64,000 bases of DNA from Gerris lacustris (GCA_951217055.1 OX578284.1:46613177-46677176), one strand, 5' to 3'; shown: positions 1-11,510, counted from the stretch's first letter. Program-made: numbers and translations. Notes: generated by a model not told the origin, from the letters alone.

Positions 1-1000
1 TCTTCATTTCCGCGCTAGCGTGGTAAAGAAGAGGAATTCTTCAGAACTATGAGACGCGCATGCGCAATGAATACAAGTACGTAAATAATCACTTTCTACG
101 CTTCTAAACAGAGATACAATGTTTATATTTCGTATCAATCGTAGATAAATATTTTTAACAACATTTAAAACTGTGAGAATTGATTTTAATTTATATTATA
201 ACAATTAAGCTAAAGTTTTAATGATTAAGAATAATATGAAATGTTTGTTACTTTTATTTAAACTCATATATTGCTACACTTTATAACGATACTCTGTACA
301 ACGAATATTTTTTATGTCCATGCGAATTCTCCAAATAAAAGTGTCTCTGCAGAACGAAAATAAATTTAGCTACAACGGACAAAATTCATAGAAATAAAGA
401 TAAAGATACGACCGATTTGTGTGATATTAATATTGGTGAGGTTTTTGCATTCCTTTATTTTCTTCAAAATTTTGCGTATTCTACCTCAATTAGTTTAACT
501 GGAGACGGACTCATCTTTGCATAGTATAGAGAAATCTTTTAGTCTCAGATTAGAATTCGTTTCGGACGTTTATTAAGCTTTCCATTTTTTACAGCGTAAT
601 TTAATCACCCTACAAATGTCTAAAAGCAAATCATCACTTTCAGAAATATCAAATTTCAAAATATCATTGTTTAGGGTAACATAAATTGTTAGCCCTCTGA
701 AAGGTTTTTGTAGGATTCCAACTGTGGTGACCTTGAAGCTTGGCGCTATTGCACAGTTATATTTTGGGTTCCCGCTCTTTCCTGACAGCTGATTGTAAAC
801 ATCCCTCTATTATTAATCAGGTGATGCCAAAAAAAAAAAGCGGACAATCAACTTTACAAGTGTTAAGATTTTCTTCTATTTTACCAGGAGAATACGAAAG
901 AAAGTTGGTTTTAATTGTTTATTTAGTAAATTACCAATGTCTAAGACATTTTGAGTGTTTTATTTTGATGCTATCTGTTTTCATTACTTTTCTTGTACAT
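1..1000. other. AT-rich sequence, no gene recognised
   Basis: No exon, repeat end or RNA gene could be supported here. An open frame of 116 codons starting at 740 on the plus strand has no recognisable domain and low-complexity leucine/phenylalanine-rich composition, as expected by chance in AT-rich DNA. Confidence 0.5.
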
Positions 1001-1536
1001 ATTCACAATAACCCCATACTATTTTGTCCAGGGGGTAATTGTGAACAATATTTTACGCAGTTTCTCATTCTCCTGCTAAGGCGTTTATGATTTGATTTTG
1101 CTATAACTTGATGAGCTAAGCGAAGCGAAGCTTTTATACTTCACTTTGCATTTGGTTGGACACATACTCCTCCTGCACGACTGAACCAAAAATTCGGCAC
1201 GGACATAGTGACCAACCACAGGAAGGTATACATCTGAAATGGTCCAAATTAGTATTAGTAGTAGTCCTCTTCCAGTTTAGTATAATGTTAATCAATTTTT
1301 CCCTGAGCCTACCTGACTAGCAAATGGTCATTCACATTTACCCCCTATCCTAAGGGGTAATTGTGAATAGGCTCCCACCAGTTAATAATCACTACTGTAA
1401 ACATCATATTCTCATATTATCGCACACTGCAGTGGTGGTGAAATCAACAAGATAACACAAAATGTATCCTTTAATTTATCAAACTTGGGAAACCCAAGTT
1501 TTTGTAAAAACTTTAAAATTTGTTCACAATTACCCC
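1001..1536. repeat. Recurring GGGGTAATTGTGAA palindromic motif
   Basis: The 15-base word ggggtaattgtgaac/t occurs at 1032-1046 and 1354-1368, and its reverse complement at 1522-1536. The first two copies are each preceded by an inverted partner (1001-1015 attcacaataacccc; 1330-1344 attcacatttacccc), giving two separate stem-loops. Read on the plus strand, or the minus strand for the third copy, the motif encodes GNCEQ or GNCE, which is why unrelated short frames here share that peptide. It looks like a small inverted-repeat element or its debris. The family is not identified. Confidence 0.55.
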
Positions 1537-2257
1537 AACTGACCCAACATATTTTCGTTTTCGGGCTGCTGAAATAACTTTTATATGTATTCGTTTGCAA
1601 AGGATATTTTTATTCAAAGACCAAGATGAAGAACTAAGCTCCGGTTCAATGTCTACAGTTTTGAAAACCGGGATTAAATAATTAAACTATACGGAACAAA
1701 TAGAAATTTTAAAAAAAGATCTAAAGGTCGTAGTATGAAGACATAGATGTGAAGCAGTTTCGCAATAGGCAAAAATGGTACGAAATAAAGATCTTCCTCT
1801 TTCAGTACCACTAATTTTTTCTCTTAAAAAAATTCTATACAACGAAATTTATTACAGAATTTCTTTCTAACCATCAATTTCTTTGTTGGGATTCCGACTG
1901 TAAATGCAAATAAAGTTGTTTTTAGAGTTATAATGTAATTTTAATAATTCTGTAAGTATTTTGATAGCCAAGTCAAGTCAATATTTATCTGCTTATAATA
2001 ACTTAGTGATGCTTATAATAATCATAGTGATGTGTACTAAATGAATATTTTATGTGTAAATATATAAAAGTTTACTCTGTTTTAAAATTCCATATCTGTT
2101 TTTAATTTATTTACTTCTCTTCTAAAAATGAGGAAAAAATGTAAGGGCCAAGCTAACATTCTATTTTTGGAATGGACGTATATCCTATCAAATTGTCTTG
2201 TTTCTTTTTTTCATTTGTATGTTCTGAACGTAAATAGCTTACAGCTCAACTCGGTGT

Positions 2258-3044
2258 CCCAGCCACTGAATCTAGTACGGCCACTCATAAGCCACTCGCC
2301 GTCCCGGCCACTCATAAGCCACTCGCCGTCCCGGCCACTCATAAGCCACTCGCCGTCCCGGCCACTCATAAGCCACACGCCTTCCCGGCCACTCATAAGC
2401 CACTCGCCGTCCCGGCCACTCATAAGCCACTCGCCGTCCCGGCCAATCATAAGCCACTCGACGTCCTGCCCACTCATAAGCCACTCGCCGTCCCGGCCAC
2501 TCATAAGCCACTCGCCGTCCCGGCCACTCATAAGCCACTCGCCGTCCCGGCCACTCATAAGCCACTCGCCGTCCCGGCCACTCATAAGCCACTCGCCGTC
2601 CCGGCCACTCATAAGCCACACGCCTTCCCGGCCACTCATAAGCCACTCGCCGTCCCGGCCACTCATAAGCCACTCGCCGTCCCGGCCAATCATAAGCCAC
2701 TCGACGTCCTGCCCACTCATAAGCCACTCGCCGTCCCGGCCACTCATAAGCCACTCGCCGTCCCGGCCACTCATAAGCCACTCGCCGTCCCGGCCACTCA
2801 TAAGCCACTCGCCGTCCCGGCCACTCATAAGCCACTCGCCGTCCCGGCCACTCATAAGCCACACGCCTTCCCGGCCACTCATAAGCCACTCGCCGTCCCG
2901 GCCACTCATAAGCCACTCGCCGTCCCGGCCAATCATAAGCCACTCGACGTCCTGCCCACTCATAAGCCACTCGCCGTCCCGGCCACTCATAAGCCATTCA
3001 CCGTCCCGGCCACTGAATCTGGAACGGCCACTCATGAGCCACTG
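2258..3044. repeat. 27-bp minisatellite with 9-unit higher-order repeat
   Basis: Twenty-seven units of 27 bp run from 2278 to about 3006 (consensus begins ccactcataagccactcgcc). Variant units recur in fixed order: units 4, 13 and 22 carry cacacgccttcc, and units 7, 16 and 25 carry the aatcat/cgacgtcctg variant. The array is therefore exactly three copies of a 243-bp nine-unit block. Related flanks (ccactgaatctagtacgg before, ccactgaatctggaacgg after) frame it. Because 27 is a multiple of three, three frames stay open, one on plus (2128-3114, repeat RPLISHSPS) and two on minus (EWLMSGRDG and AYEWPGRRV repeats). None looks like a real protein. The array is much richer in G+C and CpG than its surroundings. 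Confidence 0.93.
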
Positions 3045-3119
3045 GGGTGTCCTTAACGTCAGAGACACGCAGAGCTCTCCCCCACTTCTACTCACTTACA
3101 AAAATACAATATAGATATT

Positions 3120-4015
3120 TTTGTGGTTTTAGTTCTATTTAAATATTTAAATTAATACCTACATAAATATTTTTTGGCACCATCAAAAGCATTAGAGAGC
3201 TTAACTCATGCCAACATAGTAAGAGGGAATCTATTTAGTAATTTTTTAAATAACTACTATTAGTGGTTTTCCATATTTATAAGTGTAAATGGAGGTTATA
3301 ATACCTAGTCATAGGGTAAAGTACAGAAAAAATTAATTAGGACGCCATCAAATTTTCTTAAGTGCACTATATATAACAAGCTACGTTGGTCGGGCATTCT
3401 ATTTATGTTGTAAAATTGTGCAATGTTACTTACTTTTAAATTCTTGGTTAGATAACTGGTAAATGGGAATTAGATGTTAAAATAAAATATTAGTCTATTT
3501 TGAAATCGCACATCCTGGTGGCGTTAATATAGAAGCACTCAATGTTTTATTACCGTAATATTTTGTACACAGCAAAAATAAAATTACTCTTACACAGCTC
3601 CCGATAAAAGTGCACCAAATCATTCTATTATAAACTAGTTTTTCTACTAGAGTTCTGACAACAAGCAGACGAAACTATTAAGAGCATTAAGATATTTTAT
3701 ATTGAACATAAAAGTATGTATATATTGTGTATTACATAACAATCGTAGAGATTACTTTGGTATTGCACTTACTATAAATATAGAGAAATAGTTAAAAACC
3801 TTTATCAATTAATGAGTAACCAATTTTTTCTCTACCAAATTAAATTGGTTTCGTCTATATACAGGTTGTATTGGGAAATTTTCTCTATTCGTAAAAAATA
3901 CTAATACCATATAATTAGGCAACCTGAATAATAGCTAACATTGTAAAAAGTTTAACATGGTTTAACATAGATAAATATACTCTTTAAAGTTGACAATGGA
4001 ACAACTGACAAAGGA
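3120..4015. other. AT-rich sequence, nothing recognised
   Basis: No long open frame, tandem repeat or clear element end was seen. It probably contains old, unrecognisable repeat sequence. Confidence 0.4.
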
Positions 4016-4019
4016 TATC

Positions 4020-4260
4020 TTTAACAGATAAAAGGGCAAATCTTTGTACAAAGGATCTCGCCAAAACCGAATCTAAACCCTGCCATCAATAGGCCGTGAA
4101 GGGGACGGTGCAGAGAAGAAAAATAAGGCCAAGATCGAGTGGGGGTGGTAAAGGATTTTGCTCTTCCTTTCGAGCGACATGGCCGCTCGATCCCCGTTTC
4201 TAATATACAAAACAAAAAACATGCATAAAACATAACCCAGGTTGAGTATTAAGTTTCCGG
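4020..4260. repeat. Partial G-family repeat
   Basis: The stretch aagggcaaatctttgtacaa, followed by ggatctcgccaaaaccgaatctaaa, matches the ends of the longer G copies at 14440-14520 (inverted relative to this one) and 21240-21300 (same orientation). Similarity fades after about 4100. The 70-residue minus-strand frame here is not convincing as a gene. Confidence 0.55.
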
Positions 4261-4479
4261 GAGTTCCGCATGTTAGCCTATCCCTATCCCACCATACTAC
4301 TCAAAATGTCCAAAAAGTCAGGTGAAAGGAATGCCACTCCCCATTGAAGCAAAATTTATCCATCATTGATCTCTCGGTCTTCCGGAGGGTGATGTGTATG
4401 TAGGTCAACCAATAATACATTTTATCTTAGTAAGTAGACTTCCGTGGTAATTCCCATCATGATTTCTAGGTCTTCCGAT

Positions 4480-4620
4480 GGTGACCGCGTCATGTTTGAT
4501 GTTTTTCCAACTTTTCCTATGCTGGAGGCATCTTCAGGGGTGATCATGTTGTTGTAAGCGAGATACAACATGACTTTCTAGCTTAGAACGTCATGATCAC
4601 CTATACATATACATTACATC
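4480..4620. repeat. Small inverted repeat with CATCTTCAGGGGTG motif
   Basis: Contains ggaggcatcttcaggggtg and a stem of ggtgatcatg (4539-4548) with catgatcacc (4592-4601). The same CATCTTCAGGGGTG word occurs in the inverted repeat at 50104-50300, where it is paired with its complement and a CGAAACRTCGG motif. Probably a fragment of that family. Confidence 0.45.
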
Positions 4621-5039
4621 AACTTGTCATGACAATTGCATATCGAAAAGTGTATTAAGCGCATATGAAAAACTACTCGCAGATTAAGTAATTTTATGTA
4701 CTAAAAAGTATGATAGATATTATCGTTTGATAACCTCTTCTTGTACCTAATTTAAGTTGAACATCGAATGTATTGTTATGTCGTGTTAAAGTATATAGAA
4801 ATTATTTTACTCTATACTTCCTAAACCTCTTTTAAGAAAAATACCCCCTGTATAATTTTACCCTTGAATTTATTAGTGATCAAGACATATCGGAGAGAGA
4901 ATCATAATCCTGATAAATTATAGAACGTTCTGAAGCACATTTTACAGCGGGAAATAAATGGGATTTCCGATTTTCATCTCTTTAAAGCTTATACAAATTC
5001 AGAACCCTATCCCTCGAGGAAGGACGTAAAAAGTGAGAG

Positions 5040-5420
5040 AGAGAGCTCTTTTAAAATAACGTGGCCTAGAGAGCGATGAAAATGCGAGAGATTTTGCCGA
5101 AGGGGTAGTGGAAGGTTTGCCTTTCGAAGAACCTAAGTGGCAAAACCTGTCCGAGGACTTTTAGCACGGGACGCTTTGCCGTGTTGAAGTGGGTGGGTTT
5201 TCGGAACGAACTTTTAGTAGGGAAGGTTAACATCGGAGGAAACACCTCCGGTGGATTTCCAGCAACACTCTCCGCACGGTCGGTCCACCGCGGACTAATG
5301 GAACAGACTTGGGGGCCCTTCTCAGAGCAAGAAAAACAACCAAGTTCAACCTCAAACAATAACCTCTCTCACTCGCCGTCACTGCGTTTCCCCCTTTTAG
5401 AAACAAGTCTAAAAACATCT
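5040..5420. other. GC-richer island with overlapping short open frames
   Basis: This block is visibly richer in G+C and CpG than its flanks. It starts with a gagagagagagctc run (5036-5050) and holds overlapping open frames on both strands (97 and 63 codons on minus, 119 on plus). I recognise no domain in any of them. It could be an old insertion, a regulatory island or an unknown exon. The sequence alone does not decide. Confidence 0.35.
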
Positions 5421-5539
5421 CTAACCTTCCTCTTGTTCCATTGCCTCTTCAACAAAACAGCTCTACTTCACCTAAATTCAACATTTATTTTTCACGCGAT
5501 TCAACAAGTACATTTTTTTTTAAGAGAGATACTTAATTA

Positions 5540-6550
5540 GCAGTATAATTGTACCAAGGATTATTTGGCTCAGCTATCAAGGGAAACGTTTCAACGAAGA
5601 CAATAGAACTGAAATGAGAACAAAGCCGACTGTGTCACGTATTGTCCTCAAACTTTTTCTTCTCTCATAACTTGATAAGGAATAACTTTTTTAATGAACA
5701 TATTCCTGTATTATCTTGACAAAACCCAACCATTTCACTCAGTGAAACATGAACTGCCATAAGTATTCAGTATTCGATAAACATTGAAACAGACTCGGAC
5801 ATTAAAAGTCATAAAAATTGACTAGCGAGGTAAATTGTTGTAAAAATTACTCATTGAAACGTACAACAAAATAAATTTGACACATTTAAAAGAACTATTA
5901 CCATATCGATTTTAATGAAATACCTTCATTCTAATTAAAGAAAATGTATTTATTTAATCTTCCACCAACAGTGATATATGCTTCTTCAAATTTATGTAAT
6001 TCTTTATACTCTTTGAATAACATTACATAACATACTACATAATAATTATTTAATTGATAACACATTTAATTGTACAGATTACAAATACACATAATCCAGA
6101 AGATAGAGTGCAAAAAAAGTGCCTTTACGTGTATGAAAAAGTACAGATTATCAAATACACAGTACATTGTTCTACTGCAAATATTAATTATTTATGCTAT
6201 TTTTCAACTGCAAATATTAATTGTTTATGCTATCACCAGAGTAACAAAAACAACATAATTAGAGTAATTAAAAATGTTTTTGTAGAAAGAAGGACAGTCA
6301 TAATAAGAATATTTTTTAAATCTTAAAATGTTAATGTTTTTAATAGCAGTTTAAAAATACATATTCATTTTCAATCTTCTAAATAACAGTATACGTTGGA
6401 AGCTTTATCGTGCACTTTAATATTTTGTAATTGAATTAAACTGTTCGGTGCTTAATCTCGATTTAGTTTTTTTTTACTGATTAAAACAACATGACGTATT
6501 TTCACTTAACATCACGAAAATATACATAGTTAAACGAAATAACGTTGCGA
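5540..6550. other. AT-rich sequence, nothing recognised
   Basis: Low-complexity AT-rich sequence. A local duplication of ctgcaaatattaattrtttatgctat lies near 6175-6230. A run of 12 G follows at 6560-6571. No gene is supported. Confidence 0.4.
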
Positions 6551-7068
6551 GTTTTCACAGGGGGGGGGGGGAATGATTAGATCATGCAAGCAAGCACTGT
6601 CAGTCAATTTGGTTTAACTATGTTTGAACAAGCTCTCAAACTCCGGCAATAGAAATTAAATTAGTAAATTGGTGGAAGCGTGAAATAAATTGAAGCCCTC
6701 CTCACTATTAATAGCTAATTACTTGAAAGTTAATAGAAGTACAAATCACAGGCATACAAATTACCTATATAGAATTAATTACAAGCAAGAAATCAAACAA
6801 GTATAACCTTACTCGCGTTCTATTTCAGATGAATGGTCACATGAGTATGCAAATAATGTGATTCTCCCTCTGGAATTATAAGTTTGGCTCTACGGGCCTA
6901 TTTGAATTCCCAGTAGGGTCACAGTTTTGTTTTATTAAATATTAAAATGTTTATTGGAATTTTATCGTTTAAGTACTTTTGAATAAGTAGCAGGTAGTAA
7001 AAAAAGGACTTTTTTCTATTCCCAGAGGAGCCAGATTCATTTTTATTCAATAATATATGTGTGCAGAC

Positions 7069-7500
7069 GGTTGAAATTAATATGGGATCAACAATGAAGT
7101 TAATTCTGACCTACCATCTAAATAACATTAAATGACAACGAAAAAAGAGGTTGAAATTAATATGGGACCAACAATGAGTTAATTCTGACCTACTATCTAA
7201 ATAACATTAAATGACGACTAAAGAGGTTGAAATTAGTATGGGACCAACAAAGAGTTAATTCTGGCCTACTATCTAAATAACATTAAATGACAACGACTAA
7301 AGAGGTTGAAATTAATATGGGACCAACAGTGAGTTAATTCTGACCAAACATCTAAATAACAATAAATGACAACGACAAAAGAGGTTGAAATAAATATGGG
7401 ATCAACAGTGCGTTAATTCTGACCAAACATCTAAATAACATTAAATGACAACGACAAAAGAGGGTGAAATTAATATGGGATCAAGAGTGAGGCAATAAAC
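7069..7500. repeat. ~78-bp tandem array derived from family F
   Basis: Six imperfect copies begin with ggttgaaattaatatggga at about 7069, 7149, 7225, 7304, 7383 and 7463 (periods 76-80). Each contains atgggaccaacaatgagtta and an 'attctgacctactatctaaat' stretch, which matches the internal part of dispersed family F read on minus (for example 61640-61700: tatgggaccaacaatgggct then aattatgacctacc). The array is therefore an amplified internal piece of that element. Confidence 0.85.
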
Positions 7501-7502
7501 TT

Positions 7503-7839
7503 TAAGCGGCCTACAGACGATCAACTTAGTTGCCAACCAAGTTGACAACATTTAAAACAGACTTACTTTTACAAAGTTGTCTACCGAATCTACAGTTTGT
7601 TATAGTTTGTTGAATGAGGTTTTTGGGTTTAAAATGAGTGAAGAATTGTTATTATCATAAATTAAGTTAAGAAGAGGCTAGACCCACAAGAACATTTTCC
7701 CCCCCTATTTTACTGCAACCAGTGGGCCAACTTAAAATTTCAACCACTAACTTATCCATAGACGATAAACATTGGCTATAACATGGCATATTGACAACTA
7801 TTAGGTTGACAACTAAGTTTATCGTCTAAAGCGGTCTTA
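7503..7839. mobile_element. MITE with long terminal inverted repeats
   Basis: The left end taagcggcctacagacgat continues as caacttagttgccaacc. The right end is its imperfect reverse complement (ggttgacaactaagtttatc, then gtctaaagcggtctta). Arms are about 37 bp and the element about 337 bp, with no coding capacity. No convincing target duplication was found, so the superfamily is not assigned. Confidence 0.7.
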
Positions 7840-8231
7840 GGGCCTTCCAATGATAAATAATAAGGTTTGGACAAAGGACCACTTTTCTTCTGCCCTTACA
7901 TTTTGTGAGATTTTAAGAGGAGTTAATGAAATGGCTTAGTATGACATGATAATGAAACAACTTTATCGTAAATACACTTTAATGTAATTTCAAATTTAAT
8001 CGTACAAAATTTAAGGTCGAAGAGAAAGATAAACGGGGGGACCAAATGGAAGGAATTTAGGGTTCCAGTCCGAGACTATTGACTCTATAAATCGGTCCTA
8101 CAACTCAAGAAAAACATTCTCATATACGAGTTCATAGTAATTACTTAGCCCAGTGTTCTCCATTTATTAGTTTTAGAGTTTTTGTAGGTACATGTAATTA
8201 AATTTTAAGTTAGCAACCGTTAAAGTGTAGA

Positions 8232-8335
8232 TATATGAGAGAGTTAGTGAGATACGGTCTAAATATTTTACGAAACTAGTTGGTAAAAACTTAGTTTTTT
8301 TTCTTTAGACCGTATCTCACTAACTCTCTCATATA
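8232..8335. repeat. Perfect 32-bp inverted repeat (family B terminus)
   Basis: The segment at 8232-8263 (tatatgagagagttagtgag onward) is the exact reverse complement of 8304-8335, with a 40-base loop. The arm is related to the TGAGAAAGTTTGTCTGAG ends of family B copies at 38778 and 54928. Confidence 0.85.
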
Positions 8336-8359
8336 GGTACATGTAATTATTATTATTGA

Positions 8360-8830
8360 AAATTTAATCAAAATGTATCATAAAAATAACTTCTCCTCGG
8401 TGGGGAATCAAACCCGGTCTCTCTCCGTCCGCGATTAAAGCTATTTCATTAGATTCAAATTTAAATGGACTACATTTTAGATTTTTTTAAATTTAAATCG
8501 TCGGAGGCATTTTAGAGATTTTGTTGTGTGTGTGTGGGGATTTTCCCAATTCAAATTCCCCAATTTGGAGTTAAAATTAATTTCTCGATCTCGCCTGGGG
8601 TATGATTATGCTGAACATGGATGCTAAATTTCGTCATAATCGGCCAAGTAGACCAAGTAGTTTAAGTTTCACGCGTCACAGACGACAGACAATTTTTTAG
8701 ACTCAGAGGGGACCTCAAAACGTGAAAGATGGATTTACACGTTTTGAGGTCCTCAAAATGAAAATCTTATTTTCACGACATCATAATACTATCTCTTTAT
8801 ATGAGAAAGTAAAAAGTGCGAGGTAATGTA
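8360..8830. repeat. Family B dispersed repeat copy
   Basis: Contains ggtggggaatcaaacccgg, whose reverse complement resembles the internal B box of RNA polymerase III promoters. It also holds a segment around cacagacgacagac and the phrase 'acacgttttgaggtcc', all shared with copies at 38778-39015 and 54478-54965. It ends near tatatgagaaagt. It may be a polymerase III-derived SINE or a non-autonomous element. No tRNA fold is claimed. Confidence 0.6.
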
Positions 8831-8895
8831 GAAAATAACTATGTTATCTAATTTGTTTTTGACCTATCTCTCTAACAGTGAATTTTATTTTATTA

Positions 8896-9070
8896 CTTCC
8901 GAGTTCACCGAAGGTAACGCAAGCAATGTGATCGTTCTGAAGAACTAAATTTATTTATGCCCTCTAATTAAAAATTCCAAAACAGAAAACGTTTCACACA
9001 TCCGGACACATTTTTGGTCTCGTGCCTACCTGTATACCTGCCTTTCAACATTTTCGCGAAACAACATACC
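8896..9070 (+). repeat. Family F fragment (5' hairpin end)
   Basis: Starts cttccgagttcaccgaagg, then taacgcaagc, and continues with tgatcgttctgaagaac, matching the hairpin end of family F. It fades after the 'cggacacatttttggtctcgtgcc' stretch. Confidence 0.75.
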
Positions 9071-9683
9071 TTCTATACTTTGTTATTAAGTTGAACAATT
9101 AATTTACAGGTAACTGTATTAACTTTATATTGCTCCGAAGTATAACAAGATAAAATATAACATGAAAATACAATTTTCAGAAAAGTAAAATAAAAATGTA
9201 ATACAATATTTGTTCCGCGATATGTTTAAAAACAGAAAAGTCAAACAACTATAATATACTTAAAATATAAAGAGTTTATACAATCAAAAACTTTTATCTT
9301 GTTCTATCTCTCGTAAAAAGTTATTTTTAGGAAAAGTTAAGATTAAACTAAACTTTGATCTAGTATGATATTGATTGTATTATAATATTTCCCTTTCCTC
9401 AAAACTTTTCAACTTTTTTTTTTTTTTCATTATTTTCTAGAATACGATATTTTATGCTACCGTTAATCAAAACACTCGTTATAACTTATATTTGAAGTTT
9501 TTCTGTTTTGTTAGCACAAAACTTTCATCTCTTTTTACTTTTTCATACAAGAATATACAATATAAAACACAATACAGTCAAAGTATTGTAATCTAACGAC
9601 GCATTTAATATTAATATTAAATCACTATCACATATGTCCATATTTCCTTTAAAATTAAAATGGTTAGGTGTAACGGACGTCTC

Positions 9684-9850
9684 GCGTACTTTAATATTAT
9701 GTGCGTGCTTTATTGATGTTTAATGGTACCGCGTACTTTAATGATGCTATGTGCGTGCTTTAATGATGTTTAATTGTACCGCGTACTTTAATGATGTTAT
9801 GTGCGTGCTTTAATGATGTTTAATGTTACCGCGTACTTTAATGATATCGG
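9684..9850. repeat. ~50-bp tandem repeat, about 3.3 copies
   Basis: gcgtactttaatgatgttat starts at 9684, 9731, 9781 and 9831 (periods 47, 50, 50). Each unit itself holds two similar halves (gcgtactttaatgat and gcgtgctttaatgat), so the array grew from a ~25-bp unit. Confidence 0.88.
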
Positions 9851-9901
9851 TGCTTTTACAACCTATTGTTCTCTTGTTTATATAAGTTCCCTCCCCTTTT
9901 T

Positions 9902-10390
9902 GCTTCCAACCTAACCGAAGGTAACGGATCTAATTGTCTGAGAAATTAAATTTTTCCTGGAAAATATATTTATATTGAATTAGGATATGAGGCGTTAGTG
10001 GAGGTCATCATTAAAGGTCATATTTATATTATTTCATATTTCATACGTATTTAAAAAAAAAAAAAAACCCTTTTAATTTGTTGCTTCCAAGCTTGGAAAC
10101 GATAGAAGATCGTTTTGAAGAACGAATTTTTTTTACATCTCCTATTTATAAAAATTTCAAGATAGAAAACCGTTTCAGAAATCAACAAACGGATTTGGTC
10201 TTGTGTCTTCCTGTCGTTCAACATTTTTGCGAACTAACATATCTAAACTTCATGCCCGATTTGGATTATTGATCATAATTGGCCCATTGTTGGTCCCATA
10301 TTAGTTTAAACACTCTGCGCCCATTAGTTTCTCTTCCACATACGTACACGATCATACATATATTTACCTATGTATTTTTGTTAAATGCAA
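9902..10390 (+). repeat. Family F copies (partial plus longer)
   Basis: A short hairpin-end fragment lies near 9905 (aaccgaaggtaacgga). From 10080 a longer copy follows in canonical order: gcttccaagcttgg, atcgttttgaagaacga, the 'accgtttcagaaatcaac' box, the 'ttgcgaactaacatat' box, cataattggcccattg, ttggtcccatattag, and ctcttccacatacgtac. The 64-codon open frame inside is part of this repeat and not a gene. Confidence 0.7.
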
Positions 10391-10489
10391 ATTATTAATA
10401 CCTAAGCAACTAAAAATATTGTAGTCAAAGCTATGTCACTATAAATCAAAATGATAAAGGTTATATTTGTTCTTCGCGTTTTCCTTATA

Positions 10490-10575
10490 CATAAATATTG
10501 TATTCAATTATCTTAAGTTATAATATATATTATGGTATCGTACCGTCTACACTCTACTCTCCAACAACAATATTT
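10490..10575. repeat. Short repeat shared with 39180-39240
   Basis: attatcttaagttat, then cgtctacactctactctccaacaac, recurs at 39184-39237 (attatcttaagttat and ctgtacactctactctccaacagg). The family is unknown. Confidence 0.55.
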
Positions 10576-10713
10576 ACGTACTCCTCTGATTTTTAAGAAA
10601 TTTTAATGTTTGTTAGTTTAATATAGCCCAAAAATAGTTCCATAATTTCTACCGTCTGGCCTCATTAAAGTTTGCTAAATTGATACTATTATTCATGTTA
10701 AAAAATGTTATAT

Positions 10714-10809
10714 TTATTATTAACTACGGGCAACAGACAGTGAAAAATACACTCCTGTGCCGGCACAGGAGTGTATTTTTCACTGTCTGTTGCCCGTAGT
10801 TAATAATAA
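10714..10809. repeat. Perfect 96-bp palindrome
   Basis: Two 48-bp arms meet without a spacer at 10761/10762 (centre tgtgccggcaca). They extend outward through caggagtgtatttttcactg and tctgttgcccgtagttaataataa without a mismatch; identity stops sharply at the next base. It may be a minimal foldback element, a recent inverted duplication or an assembly turn-around. No other copy was seen in the window. Confidence 0.95.
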
Positions 10810-11104
10810 TTATAATTTGATTTAAATTAAAAATTAACTTTCCGTAGTATGAAAACTACCAAAAACTTAAAAAATTGAATTAAAAATGTTATATTAAAGT
10901 ATGCGACTGGTCGCGAAGAACCTGGTACATAGACACCATAAATAATAGCTCAATATTTTATTTACATATTTCAGGATTCAGAAATGTTTCATTATTTAAC
11001 GGCGGTTTTGCTAGCTGGAACCAGCGCTGTCTGTGACTGAAATTAATATTTTAGTAAGCACGTGATAACATAACACCATTCAAGTACGTGATAGTTTCAT
11101 ATTA

Positions 11105-11510
11105 TATAAGTACGTGATGAGAGAAAGCCATCTACCCACATTAATTGGTAGACTATTTTTTAAAAAAAAATATATATTTTAAATATTACTTAACTTATAA
11201 TTATTCTTATCATATTTTTATTCAACTGATATGAGTTCAACTGCAGAAGGTTCAAACTGATATGGGACCAACAATGGGCTAATTTTTATCTTCCATCCAA
11301 ATTTCATTATAATCGGACGAGTAGTGTTAGGTTCACCAAAAATGAGTGTCAGACAGACACGGAACTAAAAATGTTCCCTCATGTTTAAAAATGATTTCTG
11401 TCTTGGTTTTTTTGATATCGGAGACATAAAACCTTTTTCGTTTATCAGAACGATCGCATAGCTTCCGTTACCTTCGGTAAGCGCTGAAGAAAAAATAAAA
11501 TACATAAAAA
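11105..11510. repeat. Two family F pieces, opposite orientation
   Basis: The end piece (catctacccacattaattg, then gtagactatttttt) lies at 11128-11165 on plus. From about 11225 to 11505 a copy runs on minus: tatgggaccaacaatgggct, cagacagacacggaac, gaacgatcgcatagcttccg, then ttaccttcggtaagc at its hairpin end. Confidence 0.75.

Noticed and set aside
740..1090. 116-codon open frame
   Set aside because: No domain, AT-driven hydrophobic composition, and it runs through a palindromic repeat motif.
2128..3114. Long open frames on both strands across the minisatellite
   Set aside because: All three are forced by a 27-bp (multiple of three) tandem unit lacking stops. No domain, and equally open on opposite strands.
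4021..4233. 70-codon minus frame beginning MFYACFLFCILETG
   Set aside because: It overlaps a G-family repeat fragment and has no recognisable domain.
7069..7500. CRISPR-like array
   Set aside because: Units are contiguous imperfect tandem copies without unique spacers, in a eukaryotic genome.
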